From: Peribacillus acanthi
GTDB taxonomy: Bacteria > Bacillota > Bacilli > Bacillales > DSM-1321
NCBI RefSeq assembly: GCF_003073175.1
Contig: NZ_QBBX01000005.1
Span: 110,940-174,939 of the forward strand
Direction: 5' to 3'
Length of the DNA stretch: 64,000 nt
A program made the translations under genes and the position numbers. The notes beneath the pieces were generated by a model. That model was given only the letters and a program-made list of their open reading frames with translations. It was not told the DNA's origin and searched no databases. This document shows positions 54,893 through 64,000 of this stretch, in pieces (position 1 is the stretch's first letter; each line of letters opens with the position of its first letter).

Positions 54893-54916
54893 AGAGCGAT
54901 TGTGGAAAATCGCTCT
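54893..54916 (-). terminator. terminator after argF
   Basis: AGAGCGATT / AATCGCTCT with a six-base loop. The minus strand continues in TTTTC. Confidence 0.87.
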
Positions 54917-54922
54917 CAAGTA

Positions 54923-55885
54923 TTAACCCATTAAATCTACAAGTAACGCTTTTTGGGCGTGTAACCTGTTACCCGCTTGATGAAAAATGACAGAGTTTGG
55001 GCCATCAATGACTCCACTTGAAACTTCTTCTTCTCTATGTGCAGGAAGACAATGCATGAAAATATAATCTTCTTTTGCATACTTCACAAGATTTTCATTG
55101 ATTTGATAGCCTTCAAATGCTTTTAAACGGACCTCATTTTCTTGTTCCTGTCCCATACTAGTCCATACATCAGAATAAATGATATCTGCTTCTTTTACAG
55201 CCTCGATTGGGTCTTCTGTAACCACAATGTTACTACCACTAATTTGGCCAGCTTCGACAGAATGTTTTACTACTTCTTCAGAAGGGACATACTCTTTAGG
55301 GCAAGCAATCGTAAAATCCATTCCAGTTTTAGCTGCTGCCATCATTAATGCATGCGCCATATTGTTACCGTCCCCAACGTAAGCTATTTTTAGCCCTTTT
55401 AATTCACCTTTGATTTCTTGTATCGTCAAGAGATCTGCAAGCGCTTGGCATGGATGGTCATAATCCGTTAAACCATTAATCACTGGGATAGAGGCATACT
55501 TTGCCAATTCCTGAACTTTTTTATGTTCAAACGTACGTATCATTATTCCATCTAAGTATTGTGAAAGTACTTGAGCTGTATCAGAAATGGTTTCTCCACG
55601 TCCTAATTGTAGCTCTTTTCCACTTAGAAACAATGCATGTCCCCCCAACTGAAGCATCCCCACTTCGAAGGATACACGCGTTCTAGTTGAAGATTTTTCA
55701 AAAATCATCCCTAACGTTTTCCCTTTAAGAGGCACAAACGCTTCACCTAATATGAATTTTCGTTTTATCAGCATAGCAAGATTTAAAAGTGAGTGAATCT
55801 TGTCTTTTGTCATGTCTTGCATACTTAAAAAATCTTTTTGTTGAATAATTTCCCCTTTTTTGACCTCTTTCATTACATTCATCAT
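54923..55885 (-). CDS. argF: ornithine carbamoyltransferase, 320 aa
   Basis: Makes citrulline from ornithine and carbamoyl phosphate. Motifs: [10 protein letters not shown] (carbamoyl-phosphate site), [10 protein letters not shown], and [10 protein letters not shown] (ornithine site). The ATG overlaps the carB stop as ATGA, with GAAGGGG upstream, so it is coupled to carB. Last gene of argCJBD-carAB-argF. Arginine repression through AhrC would act at the argC promoter beyond the window. Confidence 0.96.
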   Translation of the reverse strand: MMNVMKEVKKGEIIQQKDFLSMQDMTKDKIHSLLNLAMLIKRKFILGEAFVPLKGKTLGMIFEKSSTRTRVSFEVGMLQLGGHALFLSGKELQLGRGETISDTAQVLSQYLDGIMIRTFEHKKVQELAKYASIPVINGLTDYDHPCQALADLLTIQEIKGELKGLKIAYVGDGNNMAHALMMAAAKTGMDFTIACPKEYVPSEEVVKHSVEAGQISGSNIVVTEDPIEAVKEADIIYSDVWTSMGQEQENEVRLKAFEGYQINENLVKYAKEDYIFMHCLPAHREEEVSSGVIDGPNSVIFHQAGNRLHAQKALLVDLMG

Positions 55886-58800
55886 TTCAAAACCCCTTCT
55901 TTTCTATGTGATAGCCATGTTTGCAATGGAGTAACATCCCATTGAAGCACTTTTTTAGAAATCAAGAAAGCCAAGAAGGTTTCTTCCTCTGTAAAGGTGA
56001 ATAATCGATATTTAGTCCCTTTTATTCGTAAGGATTCTCCACTTTTACCATAAGCAAGAACCGCCATCGCTTGATCGCTTTTCACCCAGTCGTCAAAGTT
56101 TTCCTGATTAACAAATTCAACACCAACCACTTTGCTATAATTTGCTATCTTTTCACTAATTTGAACTGTAGAATCTACATAAACTTGTAAAGCTCCCTTT
56201 TTCCCCTGTCTCCCCAAATAATGGAATGATTTAAATAATGCATTCTCCAAATCCTTACCAATGGCAATTCCCTCTCCAGTTGATTTCATTTCAGGACCCA
56301 CTTTTGGATCAAGACCGTTTAATGCAAAGGTCGAAAACACTGGATATTTAATAACTGTGTATGGAAGAGGTTCTAAAAGTCCTGTAGAATCTACTAATTC
56401 TGACAATTTATATTTCCCGAGCAATATTTTTGTCGCAATTTGTACCATGGCAGTGTCCGTAATTTTACTGATGATTGGAATAGTACGGCTAGCTCGGGGA
56501 TTTACTTCCAACACATAAACATTTTCGCCTTCAATGACGTACTGGATGTTCATTAAGCCTTTATACTGTAGTTCCTGAACTAGTTTTTTTGCATAAGAAA
56601 CCATCGTTTTTTGGACATGATTTGAAAGGCTCTTTGCAGGTATGATAGACATACTATCCCCAGAGTGGACACCCGCCTTTTCTATGTGTTCTGTAATAGT
56701 CGGTACCAGGATGGTTTCTCCATCAGTCACTAAATCTAATTCCGCTTCCTTTCCTGGCAGATAGCGATCCATTAAGATGGGATATTCCATATTCGTTCGC
56801 AACGAAATATTCTTTTTCAATTCTTCTTTATCCGTAAAAATTTCCATACCTCTTCCACCAATTACATAGGATGGACGAAGTAAAATCGGGAAGCTAATTT
56901 CTTCCACACTCTGGAGTAATTCCACCATGTTATTAGCAATAGTGCCTTGGACATGCGGAATCTTTAGCTTTCGAAGCAATGAATAAAATCGGTCACGATC
57001 TTCAAGCTGATCTAATACTTCGTAAGAGGTACCAAGTAAATTTGCGCCGTATTCTTCTAGTCTTTGTGCCAAATTTATTGCCGTTTGTCCCCCAAATTGA
57101 ACAATCACATCGATAATACCTTCAGCTTCCATTACATTTACCACATGTTCAAAGGTCAATGGTTCAAAATACAATTTATCTGCAGTAGCAAAATCCGTGC
57201 TTACAGTCTCTGGATTGTTATTGATCATGATGGTTTCAATTCCTTCGCTTTGTAGCGCGAATACTCCATGGACTGAACAATAATCAAATTCTATTCCTTG
57301 ACCGATTCTAATGGGACCACTGCCAATCACTAATACTTTTTTCTTATCAGATTTTACTTGTTCATTTTCTCCAAAGTAGGACGAGTAATAGTATCTAGTA
57401 TGTGATACGAATTCTGCTGCACAAGTGTCCACCGTTTTATAGGTAGCCGCCACATTGAAGAACTTACGCTTTTGACGAATTTCCATTTCGGTGACGTTCC
57501 AATTGGTTGCAAGATACGCATCAGAAAAACCTTTTTCTTTGATATATAACATGAATTCTTCTGTTACATTGGATATGGAAGACTCTTGTATTTTCTTTTC
57601 CATTTCGGTTATTTGTGAAAAACTCGATAGGAAAAATAGGTCAATCTTTGTAAGTTCATGTAGTTTTTGAATAGAAACCCCTCTTCGAAGCAGTTCCATT
57701 AAAACAAAGAACCTTTCATCATCGGCCATTTGCAATTTATTGAAGAGTTCTTTCTCTTCATATCCCTTTAAACTAGGTAAAGATAGTCCATCTACTTTTA
57801 ATTCAAGGGACTGGACTGCTTTCTGGATTGCAGCTTCCAAATTCCGCTCTAATGACATGACTTCACCAGTGGCTTTCATTTGAGTTCCAAGTGTTCTCGT
57901 TGCCTGAGGAAATTTATCAAATGGCCATCTCGGAAACTTGACGACTACATAATCCAAAGAGGGCTCAAAGCTAGCAAAGGTGCTCTCTGTCACTGGATTG
58001 ATCAACTCATCTAATGAATATCCAATTGCCAATTTCGTAGCAATCCTTGCAATTGGATAACCCGTTGCCTTAGAAGCCAAGGCAGAAGATCGACTTACCC
58101 TTGGATTGACCTCAATCAAGTAATATTGCTTGCTCTTTGGATCAAGAGCGAACTGAATATTGCAGCCTCCAATTATGCCTAATGCTGAGATAATTTTAAT
58201 AGAAGCCGTTCTTAGCATTTGATATTCTTCGTCAGATAACGTCTGGGATGGAGCTACTACAATAGAGTCTCCTGTATGGATTCCCACCGGGTCGATATTC
58301 TCCATATTGCAAATGGTAATACACGTACCATTTCCATCTCGCATGACTTCGTACTCGATTTCCTTAAATCCAGCTATACTTTTTTCAACTAAACATTGAC
58401 TGATAGGACTTTCTTGGAGTCCACCTCTAACTAATTCTTTTAGCTCCTGCAGAGATGATGCAATTCCTCCACCAGTACCTCCCATTGTATAGGCAGGGCG
58501 CACAATGATAGGAAATCCAATTTCATCAGCAAAGGTAATCGCCTCTTCTAAAGTATGGATGATTATGCTTTCAGGGACAGGCTCTTCTATCTTGTACATC
58601 AGTTGGCGAAACAAATCACGGTCTTCACCATTTTTTATCGATTCGATGGGCGTACCCAGCATTTTCACTCGATGCTTTTCCAGGATTCCTGCATCATCAA
58701 GAGCATAAGCCAGATTTAATCCCGTTTGCCCGCCCAATGTAGCCAATAATCCATGTGGTTTTTCTTTTTCAATGATTTTACTTACTGCTTCAACAGTCAA

Positions 58801-59004
58801 AGGTTCAAAATATACAACGTCTGCATTCATTTCATCGGTCATGATGGTGGCTGGATTGTTGTTTACAAGAATGACTTTATACCCTTCCTCTTTCAAAGCA
58901 AGACATGCCTGTGTTCCTGCATAATCAAATTCAGCTGCCTGGCCAATCACAATTGGTCCAGAACCGATGACTAATATTGTTTGTATGGTAGTATCTTTAG
59001 GCAT
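55882..59004 (-). CDS. carB: carbamoyl-phosphate synthase large subunit, arginine operon, 1040 aa
   Basis: Two homologous ATP-grasp halves (about residues 1-390 and 540-920), each starting with an IGSGPI(V/R)IGQ motif, joined by the oligomerisation domain. A short allosteric domain closes it. It is somewhat shorter than the pyrimidine enzyme PyrAB, as expected for the arginine-specific paralogue. It overlaps carA by eight bases and argF by four. Supplies carbamoyl phosphate to the adjacent ArgF. Confidence 0.95.
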   Translation of the reverse strand: MPKDTTIQTILVIGSGPIVIGQAAEFDYAGTQACLALKEEGYKVILVNNNPATIMTDEMNADVVYFEPLTVEAVSKIIEKEKPHGLLATLGGQTGLNLAYALDDAGILEKHRVKMLGTPIESIKNGEDRDLFRQLMYKIEEPVPESIIIHTLEEAITFADEIGFPIIVRPAYTMGGTGGGIASSLQELKELVRGGLQESPISQCLVEKSIAGFKEIEYEVMRDGNGTCITICNMENIDPVGIHTGDSIVVAPSQTLSDEEYQMLRTASIKIISALGIIGGCNIQFALDPKSKQYYLIEVNPRVSRSSALASKATGYPIARIATKLAIGYSLDELINPVTESTFASFEPSLDYVVVKFPRWPFDKFPQATRTLGTQMKATGEVMSLERNLEAAIQKAVQSLELKVDGLSLPSLKGYEEKELFNKLQMADDERFFVLMELLRRGVSIQKLHELTKIDLFFLSSFSQITEMEKKIQESSISNVTEEFMLYIKEKGFSDAYLATNWNVTEMEIRQKRKFFNVAATYKTVDTCAAEFVSHTRYYYSSYFGENEQVKSDKKKVLVIGSGPIRIGQGIEFDYCSVHGVFALQSEGIETIMINNNPETVSTDFATADKLYFEPLTFEHVVNVMEAEGIIDVIVQFGGQTAINLAQRLEEYGANLLGTSYEVLDQLEDRDRFYSLLRKLKIPHVQGTIANNMVELLQSVEEISFPILLRPSYVIGGRGMEIFTDKEELKKNISLRTNMEYPILMDRYLPGKEAELDLVTDGETILVPTITEHIEKAGVHSGDSMSIIPAKSLSNHVQKTMVSYAKKLVQELQYKGLMNIQYVIEGENVYVLEVNPRASRTIPIISKITDTAMVQIATKILLGKYKLSELVDSTGLLEPLPYTVIKYPVFSTFALNGLDPKVGPEMKSTGEGIAIGKDLENALFKSFHYLGRQGKKGALQVYVDSTVQISEKIANYSKVVGVEFVNQENFDDWVKSDQAMAVLAYGKSGESLRIKGTKYRLFTFTEEETFLAFLISKKVLQWDVTPLQTWLSHRKEGVLK

Positions 59005-60079
59005 AAACTTTTTCTCTCCCGATTCCGTAACGTACCAGATTTATAAATTCATCAAATAACTTTGCACTCTCAGCTGGACCAGGATGTGCTTCTGGATGGA
59101 ATTGTGCAGTTAAAATAGGCAATGACTGATGAGATAATCCTTCAACAGACTGGTCATTCACATTTTTGAAACGAACATAAAGCCCTGTTCCCTTGAGGCT
59201 ATCCTCTTCGACCATATAGCTATGGTTTTGCGAAGTCATAAAGACTTTCTTCGTTATCACATCCACAACTGGCTGATTGGCACCTCTATGACCGTATAAT
59301 AACTTTTCAGTGTTTCCACCTAATGCCAATGCGGTTAGTTGATGACCGAGACAAATTCCCAATGTTGGATATTTGGTGATAATTAGCTTTAAGTTTGGCA
59401 AAAGCTCTTGTAAGTCCTTCGGGTCTCCAGGACCGTTCGATAATAGAATCCCATCTGGTTTCAGAGCTTGAATCTTGCTATATGACATGTTAAATGGGAC
59501 GATGGAAACCTGGCAACTTCGAGCAATTAAAGCTGTTAACATCGATTTCTTGTAACCAAAATCTAACATAACGATATGAGGACCATTTCCATCGATTTTT
59601 TTTGTCTCTCTCTGACTGACTTGGTCCACTATATTTTGTTGAACGGCATTGCTTCGACTAGAGCTCCATTCCTTCGATGAACCGATTACTGCGGGCATCG
59701 AACCGTGTGAACGAATCCTTTTTACAATTGCTCTTGTATCAATATGGCCTAGCATAGGTACATTCCATTTTTCAAGATAATCCTTTAATGATTGATTAGC
59801 TTGATAATGTGAATGTGTCATGCTTCCTTCGTATACAATCACACCTGCCACGTGTGGAATCTTGCTTTCAAAGTCGCTTTCATTGATCCCGTAATTACCG
59901 ATCAACGGATATGTGAACACCACAATTTGGTTTTTATATGAAGGATCTGTAAGGACCTCTTGATAACCTGTCATACCTGTATAAAAAACAACTTCCCCTT
60001 CAACACTCGATGTTGGGGCCGCCGTAATCCATTTACCAGTAAAGGTTTCTCCACTCTGTAAATGAATATATCCTTTCAT
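58997..60079 (-). CDS. carA: carbamoyl-phosphate synthase small subunit (glutaminase), 360 aa
   Basis: Class I glutamine amidotransferase feeding ammonia to CarB. N-terminal CarA domain (GYIHLQSGETFTGKW), then the GATase domain with catalytic Cys in LGICLGHQLTALALGG and the His/Glu of FHPEAHPG. The frame opens at 60133, but GAGGTGAGG lies 3-9 bases before the ATG at 60079, which gives the normal length. argD ends 50 bases upstream. Confidence 0.95.
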   Translation of the reverse strand: MKGYIHLQSGETFTGKWITAAPTSSVEGEVVFYTGMTGYQEVLTDPSYKNQIVVFTYPLIGNYGINESDFESKIPHVAGVIVYEGSMTHSHYQANQSLKDYLEKWNVPMLGHIDTRAIVKRIRSHGSMPAVIGSSKEWSSSRSNAVQQNIVDQVSQRETKKIDGNGPHIVMLDFGYKKSMLTALIARSCQVSIVPFNMSYSKIQALKPDGILLSNGPGDPKDLQELLPNLKLIITKYPTLGICLGHQLTALALGGNTEKLLYGHRGANQPVVDVITKKVFMTSQNHSYMVEEDSLKGTGLYVRFKNVNDQSVEGLSHQSLPILTAQFHPEAHPGPAESAKLFDEFINLVRYGIGREKVYA

Positions 60080-60129
60080 ATCCTCACCTCTTCTTTTTTG
60101 AATTTTTATAAGTATTTTAGTATTTTTAT

Positions 60130-61299
60130 TCATTTCTGTGTTAAAAAAATACCTGACTGCGAATGAATCGCCTGACAGATTCTTTGTATGGCAATATCCA
60201 TTTCTTCATAGGACACATTAAGGGGGGGCAATAACCTTAAAACGTTAGGTCCTGCCGATAATGTCAACATGCCTGCCTCTTGTAACTTTATTACAATGTC
60301 GTTCGCTTCACTAGCCAGTTCAATTCCAATCATCAAACCCATCCCTCTAATGTCTACAACATAGTTTGAATTTGAAAGCTGTTGCTTTAATTGGCTTTTC
60401 AAGTAGTGACCTTTTTGTTCGATTAATGCTAGAAATTCATCTTGAAAAATAGACTCTAATGTAGCTTTACAAGCTACTAGACTTACCGGATTTCCTCCAA
60501 AGGTTGAACCATGACTTCCCGGTCCGAAATATTCTATTAATTCTGCCTTTCCAATCATTGCACCAATGGGCAGTCCATTCCCTAATGCCTTTGCAACTGT
60601 AACAATATGCGGTGAAAAATCAAATTGTTGATAAGCGAAACATGTCCCCGTTCTTCCAATCCCAGTTTGGATTTCGTCCACAATGATAAGAACGCCATTC
60701 TTGGACGCAACTTCTTGAATCTCAGTTAAAAACTCTTTTGTCGCAAGGTTGATTCCGCCTTCACCTTGGACAACTTCAAGCATGATTGCAGCCGTATCAC
60801 CATCGATTTTCTTTGAAACACTAGCAATATCGTTAAAAGAAATATAGTCAAATTGCTCCAACATCGGGCCGTATCCAATTCTTACTTTTTCTTGGCCAGT
60901 CGCTCCCATTGTCGCATAAGTTCTGCCGTGAAAGGATCCTAAACACGAGATAATTTTTTTTCTACCAGTAGCTTTCTTTGCCAATTTTATAGCCGCTTCG
61001 TTAGCTTCTGCTCCACTGTTACAAAAAAACACACGATCAAGACCCGAGGCTTCTGACAAAAGATTCGCCACCTGTTCTTGGATCGTTAGAGTAAATAAAT
61101 TGGATGTATGCCAAAAATGCTCTAATTGATACTTAACAGCCTTACCAACCTCAGGATTGCAATGCCCAAGACTAGTCACACCAATCCCTGATGTGAAATC
61201 CAAATATTCTTTTCCATCTTCAGATTGCAGCCAACAGCCTAACCCTTTCTTCGGTCTAATATCCCATCTTTGGTAAGTTGGGAATAGCGATTGTGTCAT
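60130..61299 (-). CDS. argD: acetylornithine aminotransferase, 389 aa
   Basis: PLP enzyme converting N-acetylglutamate semialdehyde to N-acetylornithine. Motifs: FCNSGAEANEAAIKLA (phosphate cup), LIIVDEIQTGIGRTG, and the PLP Lys in TVAKALGNGLPIGAM. AAAGGAG lies before the ATG. The gap to argB is 120 bases and contains a dispersed-repeat copy, unlike the tight spacing elsewhere in the operon. Confidence 0.96.
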   Translation of the reverse strand: MTQSLFPTYQRWDIRPKKGLGCWLQSEDGKEYLDFTSGIGVTSLGHCNPEVGKAVKYQLEHFWHTSNLFTLTIQEQVANLLSEASGLDRVFFCNSGAEANEAAIKLAKKATGRKKIISCLGSFHGRTYATMGATGQEKVRIGYGPMLEQFDYISFNDIASVSKKIDGDTAAIMLEVVQGEGGINLATKEFLTEIQEVASKNGVLIIVDEIQTGIGRTGTCFAYQQFDFSPHIVTVAKALGNGLPIGAMIGKAELIEYFGPGSHGSTFGGNPVSLVACKATLESIFQDEFLALIEQKGHYLKSQLKQQLSNSNYVVDIRGMGLMIGIELASEANDIVIKLQEAGMLTLSAGPNVLRLLPPLNVSYEEMDIAIQRICQAIHSQSGIFLTQK

Positions 61300-61349
61300 A
61301 TTGATTTGTTCACTCCTTTTGTTGAAAATTTGGCTAAAAACATGCCCTT

Positions 61350-61418
61350 GGAGCTAGCGAAAGCCTATTTGTACTGATACTTTTTTTAAAAATTCCCCTA
61401 CTAGATCGACTTACTTGT
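61350..61418. repeat. dispersed repeat, copy C (partial), inside the arg operon
   Basis: Shares GCCTATTTGTACTGATACTTT and TCGACTTACTT (outline) with copy A in order and spacing. It lies between argB and argD. Confidence 0.6.
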
Positions 61419-61419
61419 A

Positions 61420-62175
61420 TTATAGTGTAAATGAAGTCCCTACCAAGCAATCACCTTCAAGAAACGAATTTTTACCACTTACGATCAAAACTTCATTCAC
61501 ACCTATTTCAGTCGCTTTTAAAGCGGTATTGACCTTGGGAATCATTCCTCCGTAAATGATACCCTTCTCAATAAATTCCATCACTTCATTTTTGCTAATC
61601 GACTGAAGTAAATTCCCCTCATGTAACACACCTTGAACATCAGTGACAAAAAGAAGAGCATCAGCATTGATTGCTTGGGCTATAGCTCCAGCAGCCATAT
61701 CTGCATTTACGTTAAGCTTCTCTCCTGTTTCGGAAATTGCAATTGGAGAAATCACGGGTGTCCAGCCTTCCTCCATTAACAATTTTAGTCTTTTTATTTC
61801 AACGTTCGTAACTGTTCCTACATAGCCTAATTCAAGAAAATCCACAAATTCTCCTGTAAGAAAATTAGCGTCACTACCGTTCAGTCCAATGGATGGAATA
61901 TGATATTGATTTAACAAAGATGTCAGTAACCGATTCGTTTTTCCTGCTAGCATCAGTTCAACAACTTCCATCACTTCCTTTGACGTCACTCTAAGACCAT
62001 TATGGAACTCTGATTGAACACCCATCTTATCCATCATTGCAGATATATCTGGACCACCACCATGTACGAATACGAGCTGATGACCATTATTCTTTAACTC
62101 TTGTAGGCTTGTGAAAAAATCTGCTGTTAGATCATGGATAGTACTCCCACCAAGCTTAATGACATAAGTGGCCAT
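61420..62175 (-). CDS. argB: acetylglutamate kinase, 251 aa
   Basis: Phosphorylates N-acetylglutamate. Amino-acid-kinase fold: VIKLGGSTIHDL, VHGGGPDISAMM, GLRVTSKEVMEVVELML (outline), and NVNADMAAGAIAQAINAD (outline). Length is typical of the non-hexameric Bacillus type, which lacks the N-terminal helix for arginine inhibition. AGGAGG precedes the ATG. It starts 10 bases after argJ. Confidence 0.96.
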   Translation of the reverse strand: MATYVIKLGGSTIHDLTADFFTSLQELKNNGHQLVFVHGGGPDISAMMDKMGVQSEFHNGLRVTSKEVMEVVELMLAGKTNRLLTSLLNQYHIPSIGLNGSDANFLTGEFVDFLELGYVGTVTNVEIKRLKLLMEEGWTPVISPIAISETGEKLNVNADMAAGAIAQAINADALLFVTDVQGVLHEGNLLQSISKNEVMEFIEKGIIYGGMIPKVNTALKATEIGVNEVLIVSGKNSFLEGDCLVGTSFTL

Positions 62176-62185
62176 TATAATCCTC

Positions 62186-63412
62186 CTAGCTTCGATAGCT
62201 TGCGTTTATTTTTACATAGTCATATGTAAGGTCGCAGCCCCATGCTATTCCAGATTCATTGCCTTCCTTCATTTTTACATGGATTGTGATGGTTTTGTTT
62301 TGTAAATATTGGAGAGCATCTTCTTCAGAAAATGCTACTGGCTGACCGTTCCTTAGGACCATGATATTCCCGAAAGAAATATCCACTTGATCAGGATCGA
62401 ACATAACTCCGCTACGTCCCATCGCCCCAATAATTCTTCCCCAGTTTGCATCAGCACCGTACATCGCCGATTTAACTAAATTACTCCCCACTATTGTCTT
62501 AGCAATCTTTTGTGCATCCAGTTTCCCTTTTGCACCAGTTACTTGAACCTCGATTAACTTCGTTGCTCCTTCACCGTCTTTGGCGATTTTTTTAGCTAAA
62601 TCTTCACTTACCATTTTTAATAGCTCAACGAAAACATTCCAATCCTCATGCTCAGGAGATAACAGGTCGTTTCCTGCCTGCCCGTTTGCAAGGACCATCA
62701 CCATGTCATTGGTAGATGTATCTCCATCCACTGTAATTTGATTGAATGTATAATTAGTGACCTTTGACAACGCATGTTGCAAGGAAATCGCATCAATGGA
62801 AGCATCTGTTGTAATAAACCCAAGCATGGTCGCCATATTCGGGTGTATCATTCCGGAGCCTTTGGCCGCCCCTCCCATCGTAACAAGCTTCCCACCAATT
62901 TCAGCCTGGTACGCACAGCCTTTAGTAACAGTATCTGTTGTTAAAATTGCTGTTTGGAAAGCTTCGGCACTTTCGGTGTCGTCTGCTGGATTTAATAACT
63001 TGATTCCGGTGTGTATTTTATCCATTTTCATATACTCACCAATCACACCCGTTGAAGCAACAGCCACATGATGTACTTTCAAGCCTAGGTGCTCAGCAGC
63101 CATCTTGCGCATTTCATAAGCATCCATCATTCCTTGCTCGCCTGTACAAGCATTCGCACAAGCACTGTTCACTATAATTGCTTGGATAGTCCTACCTTGG
63201 CTCAAGCTATCCTTTGTGACTGCAATCGGAGCCGCTTGAAAAACATTCGTTGTAAAAACAGCTGCACAGGCTGCAGGCTTTTCAGAGATAATGACGCCCA
63301 CATCCTTTTTCGTATAACGTAATCCCGCATGTACCCCTGCTGCTTTAAATCCTGGAACCGAAAGTATCGATCCTTTTTTGACTTCTTGAATCTTTTGTTT
63401 TACAGTTTCCAT
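62186..63412 (-). CDS. argJ: bifunctional ornithine acetyltransferase / N-acetylglutamate synthase, 408 aa
   Basis: Recycles the acetyl group from N-acetylornithine to glutamate. The self-cleavage site is in GSGMIHPNMATMLGF, where Thr becomes the nucleophile of the beta chain. NSACANACTG and DGDTSTNDM motifs are also present. Full length. AGGAGG precedes the ATG. It starts 21 bases after argC. ArgJ makes the pathway cyclic, which fits the absence of argA and argE here. Confidence 0.96.
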   Translation of the reverse strand: METVKQKIQEVKKGSILSVPGFKAAGVHAGLRYTKKDVGVIISEKPAACAAVFTTNVFQAAPIAVTKDSLSQGRTIQAIIVNSACANACTGEQGMMDAYEMRKMAAEHLGLKVHHVAVASTGVIGEYMKMDKIHTGIKLLNPADDTESAEAFQTAILTTDTVTKGCAYQAEIGGKLVTMGGAAKGSGMIHPNMATMLGFITTDASIDAISLQHALSKVTNYTFNQITVDGDTSTNDMVMVLANGQAGNDLLSPEHEDWNVFVELLKMVSEDLAKKIAKDGEGATKLIEVQVTGAKGKLDAQKIAKTIVGSNLVKSAMYGADANWGRIIGAMGRSGVMFDPDQVDISFGNIMVLRNGQPVAFSEEDALQYLQNKTITIHVKMKEGNESGIAWGCDLTYDYVKINASYRS

Positions 63413-63433
63413 TTTTTCCTCCTACTTTCTTCC

Positions 63434-64000
63434 TTAAGGAAATAAAGGCATTTGTTGTAAACCTTCCATTTCATTTAATCCACACATTACATTCGCATTT
63501 TGGACAGCTTGCCCTGCCGCCCCTTTTAATAAGTTGTCGATAACGGAGACAATGGTAATCCTATCAGTTCTTTCATTTACCGCCATGCCTATGTCACAGT
63601 AATTTGAACCATAGACCTGTTTCGTACATGGGAAGGTATTCTCCCTCGCAATCCGTATAAATGGACATTTCATGTATGTCTCTTGATAAAGTTCCAACAA
63701 CATTTTTGTACTAATAGTTTGATTGGCTTTGATATACATCGTCGACATAATGCCTCTTGTCATCGGAACTAAATGTGTACTGAAATCAATAGTAGTGGCA
63801 GATGGAAGCCACTCCGTCAATTGTTGTTCAATCTCTGGAATATGTTGATGTTCATGAACTTTATATATTTTCATATTTTCATTGATTTCACTGTACAAAC
63901 TTGCTGTACTTGCTGTTCTCCCCGCACCTGAAGCCCCCGATTTTGCATCGATAATCAAATCAGTGGCATCCGTCCATCCCTCTTGAAACAAAGGTGCCAA
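63434..64000 (-). CDS. argC: N-acetyl-gamma-glutamyl-phosphate reductase, C-terminal part
   Basis: The C-terminal 188 residues; the start lies beyond the right edge. Family sequence DAKSGASGAGR with the substrate-binding SGAGR, the conserved His in TIDFSTHLVPMTRGIM, and AVNERTDRITIVSVIDNLLKGAAGQAVQN (outline) near the end. First gene of the arg operon, so its promoter and ARG box are outside the window. Confidence 0.94.
   Translation of the reverse strand: MAPLFQEGWTDATDLIIDAKSGASGAGRTASTASLYSEINENMKIYKVHEHQHIPEIEQQLTEWLPSATTIDFSTHLVPMTRGIMSTMYIKANQTISTKMLLELYQETYMKCPFIRIARENTFPCTKQVYGSNYCDIGMAVNERTDRITIVSVIDNLLKGAAGQAVQNANVMCGLNEMEGLQQMPLFP

Overview
The window looks like chromosome of a low-GC, endospore-forming Bacillaceae bacterium. 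From position 976 to the right edge, gene content and order follow the Bacillus subtilis yjcD-to-argC stretch closely: yjcD, spoVIF, yjcA, cotY/Z, cotO, fabI, prpE, yjbO, nadK, yjbM, yjbL, yjbK, yjbJ, yjbI, spxH, pepF, coiA, mecA, spx, oppFDCBA, trpS, yjbA, appCBAFD, yjaZ, fabF, fabHA, comZ, yjaV, yjaU, yjzD, yjzC, argF, carBA, argD, argB, argJ, argC. It is not B. subtilis itself: there are extra genes, a missing med, altered strands and many intergenic repeats. No rRNA, tRNA or CRISPR array was seen.

Layout. 0-0.8 kb: a frameshifted metallo-beta-lactamase-fold gene and a small unknown gene. 0.9-5.2 kb: the YjcD helicase, SpoVIF and small spore-type proteins. 5.3-8.8 kb: a six-gene operon (YhcN-type lipoprotein, spoVAC, spoVAD, spoVAEb, DUF1657, DUF421) with the composition of the spoVA-2mob type, sitting inside the coat-gene neighbourhood. 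9.2-13 kb: coat proteins, an EAL phosphodiesterase, and fabI with a near-perfect FapR operator. 13.4-18.9 kb: mgtE, prpE, and the yjbL-yjbM-nadK-yjbO operon (alarmone synthesis, NADP supply, RNA modification). 19.2-30.3 kb: CYTH protein, lytic transglycosylase, truncated globin, then the Spx/competence group (spxH, pepF, coiA, cls, mecA, spx). 30.5-47.8 kb: a secreted glycoside-hydrolase-like protein, two complete oligopeptide ABC importers (opp and app) with CodY-like boxes, trpS and yjaZ. 48.2-49.3 kb: an internally deleted IS1182-type element. 49.3-54.8 kb: fabF, fabHA (FapR-like site), comZ and two degenerate enzyme-fold proteins. 54.9-64 kb: the arginine operon argC-J-B-D-carA-carB-argF, with argC running off the right edge.

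How the parts fit. SpxH delivers Spx to ClpXP, and MecA delivers ComK to ClpCP. ComZ and CoiA act in competence, and the oligopeptide importers supply peptides and signalling peptides. FabI, FabF and FabHA form one FapR-type fatty-acid regulon, split across the window. The spore genes (coat, SpoVIF, SpoVA, YjcZ, YjcA) form one block at the left.

The least explained features are non-coding. One is a dispersed repeat of about 100 bp present four times in one orientation, including inside the arginine operon. Another is a set of four intergenic arrays with a period of about 21 bp. A 116-bp MITE-like element and an IS derivative that keeps both 133-bp ends but has lost its catalytic core complete the list. 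I did not find a clearly new multi-gene system; the window is mostly conserved core genome. The best leads are those repeats, the zinc module shared by YjcD and CoiA, and the relocated spoVA operon.
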